Positions 32,932-32,952 of a stretch of 32,952 nucleotides of DNA are shown piece by piece; positions within the stretch are counted from its first letter, which is position 1, and every line of letters starts with the position of its first letter. Source of the stretch: a bacterium (lineage in GTDB: Bacteria > Patescibacteriota > Microgenomatia > Levybacterales > UBA12049). A model generated the notes under the pieces. It worked only from the letters and a program-made list of their open reading frames with translations, was not told the origin of the DNA and ran no database searches. The stretch lies in the NCBI GenBank assembly GCA_021824155.1, contig JAKALN010000007.1:1-32952 (forward strand), in the 5' to 3' direction. The translations under genes and the position numbers were made by a program.

Positions 32932-32952
32932 TTATTCTTCTTTTACTTCTTT
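32932..32952 (-). CDS. C-terminal tail of the upstream gene (probably ftsE)
   Basis: Reading in from the right edge on the minus strand, six codons (KEVKEE) end with TAA at 32934-32932, two bases before the ftsX ATG. A charged tail and this spacing fit FtsE, which nearly always precedes ftsX. The identity is inferred from position; the sequence itself is too short to prove it. Confidence 0.4.
   Translation of the reverse strand, partial: KEVKEE

Overview
The window is a gene-dense, low-GC piece of bacterial chromosome. UGA is used as an ordinary stop (ATGA stop/start overlaps), so this is not a UGA-recoding lineage. Small protein sizes, very tight packing, the DUF5679, DUF4446 and DUF3048 families, a half-length TsaB and an archaeal-type AspRS together suggest a Candidate Phyla Radiation (Patescibacteria) genome, most likely Microgenomates. 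That placement is inferred from gene content; no 16S or ribosomal protein gene is present to confirm it.

Left part (1-17.5 kb): housekeeping blocks on both strands. The first block, all on the minus strand, holds a partial membrane-protein start, a Maf pyrophosphatase, tRNA-Gln(CTG), and a gltX / PAP2-type phosphatase / dgkA operon (the last two suited to polyprenyl-lipid recycling). Next come a plus-strand exported protein of unknown function and a minus-strand aspS / D,D-carboxypeptidase pair. An unrecognised plus-strand protein made of four ~59-residue repeats follows; it sits behind what looks like a leader-peptide/terminator attenuator. Then come recJ and cca (divergent), a wHTH regulator-secD-secF-metK-yqeY operon, DUF4446-DUF3048, and a small membrane protein followed by a DUF5679 zinc ribbon.

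Right part (17.5-33 kb): one unbroken minus-strand run of about 17 genes with no gap above ~92 bp. In transcription order: the tail of a probable ftsE, ftsX, a PcsB/CwlO-like coiled-coil protein with a C39-like peptidase domain, an anchored surface protein, tsaE-tsaC-tsaB, a CAP-domain membrane protein, a small membrane protein, rmlA-rmlB-rmlD, ugd, rmd, gmd, a UDP-glucuronate decarboxylase, a polyprenyl-phosphate mannosyltransferase fused to GtrA, a GT39-type membrane glycosyltransferase and a small zinc ribbon. The sugar genes could make a dTDP-6-deoxyhexose, GDP-rhamnose and UDP-xylose and pass sugars to polyprenyl carriers for an exported glycan. rmlC is absent from the window.

Regulatory architecture is the most distinctive part. 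The four divergent gene pairs (gltX/3329, aspS/6774, recJ/cca, DUF4446/17004) have interlocked promoters. At six start sites the -10 box lies only 6-12 nt from the ATG, predicting leaderless or nearly leaderless mRNAs. Genes inside operons often show ordinary Shine-Dalgarno sites or stop/start overlaps instead. Three convergent pairs overlap tail to tail with no terminator.
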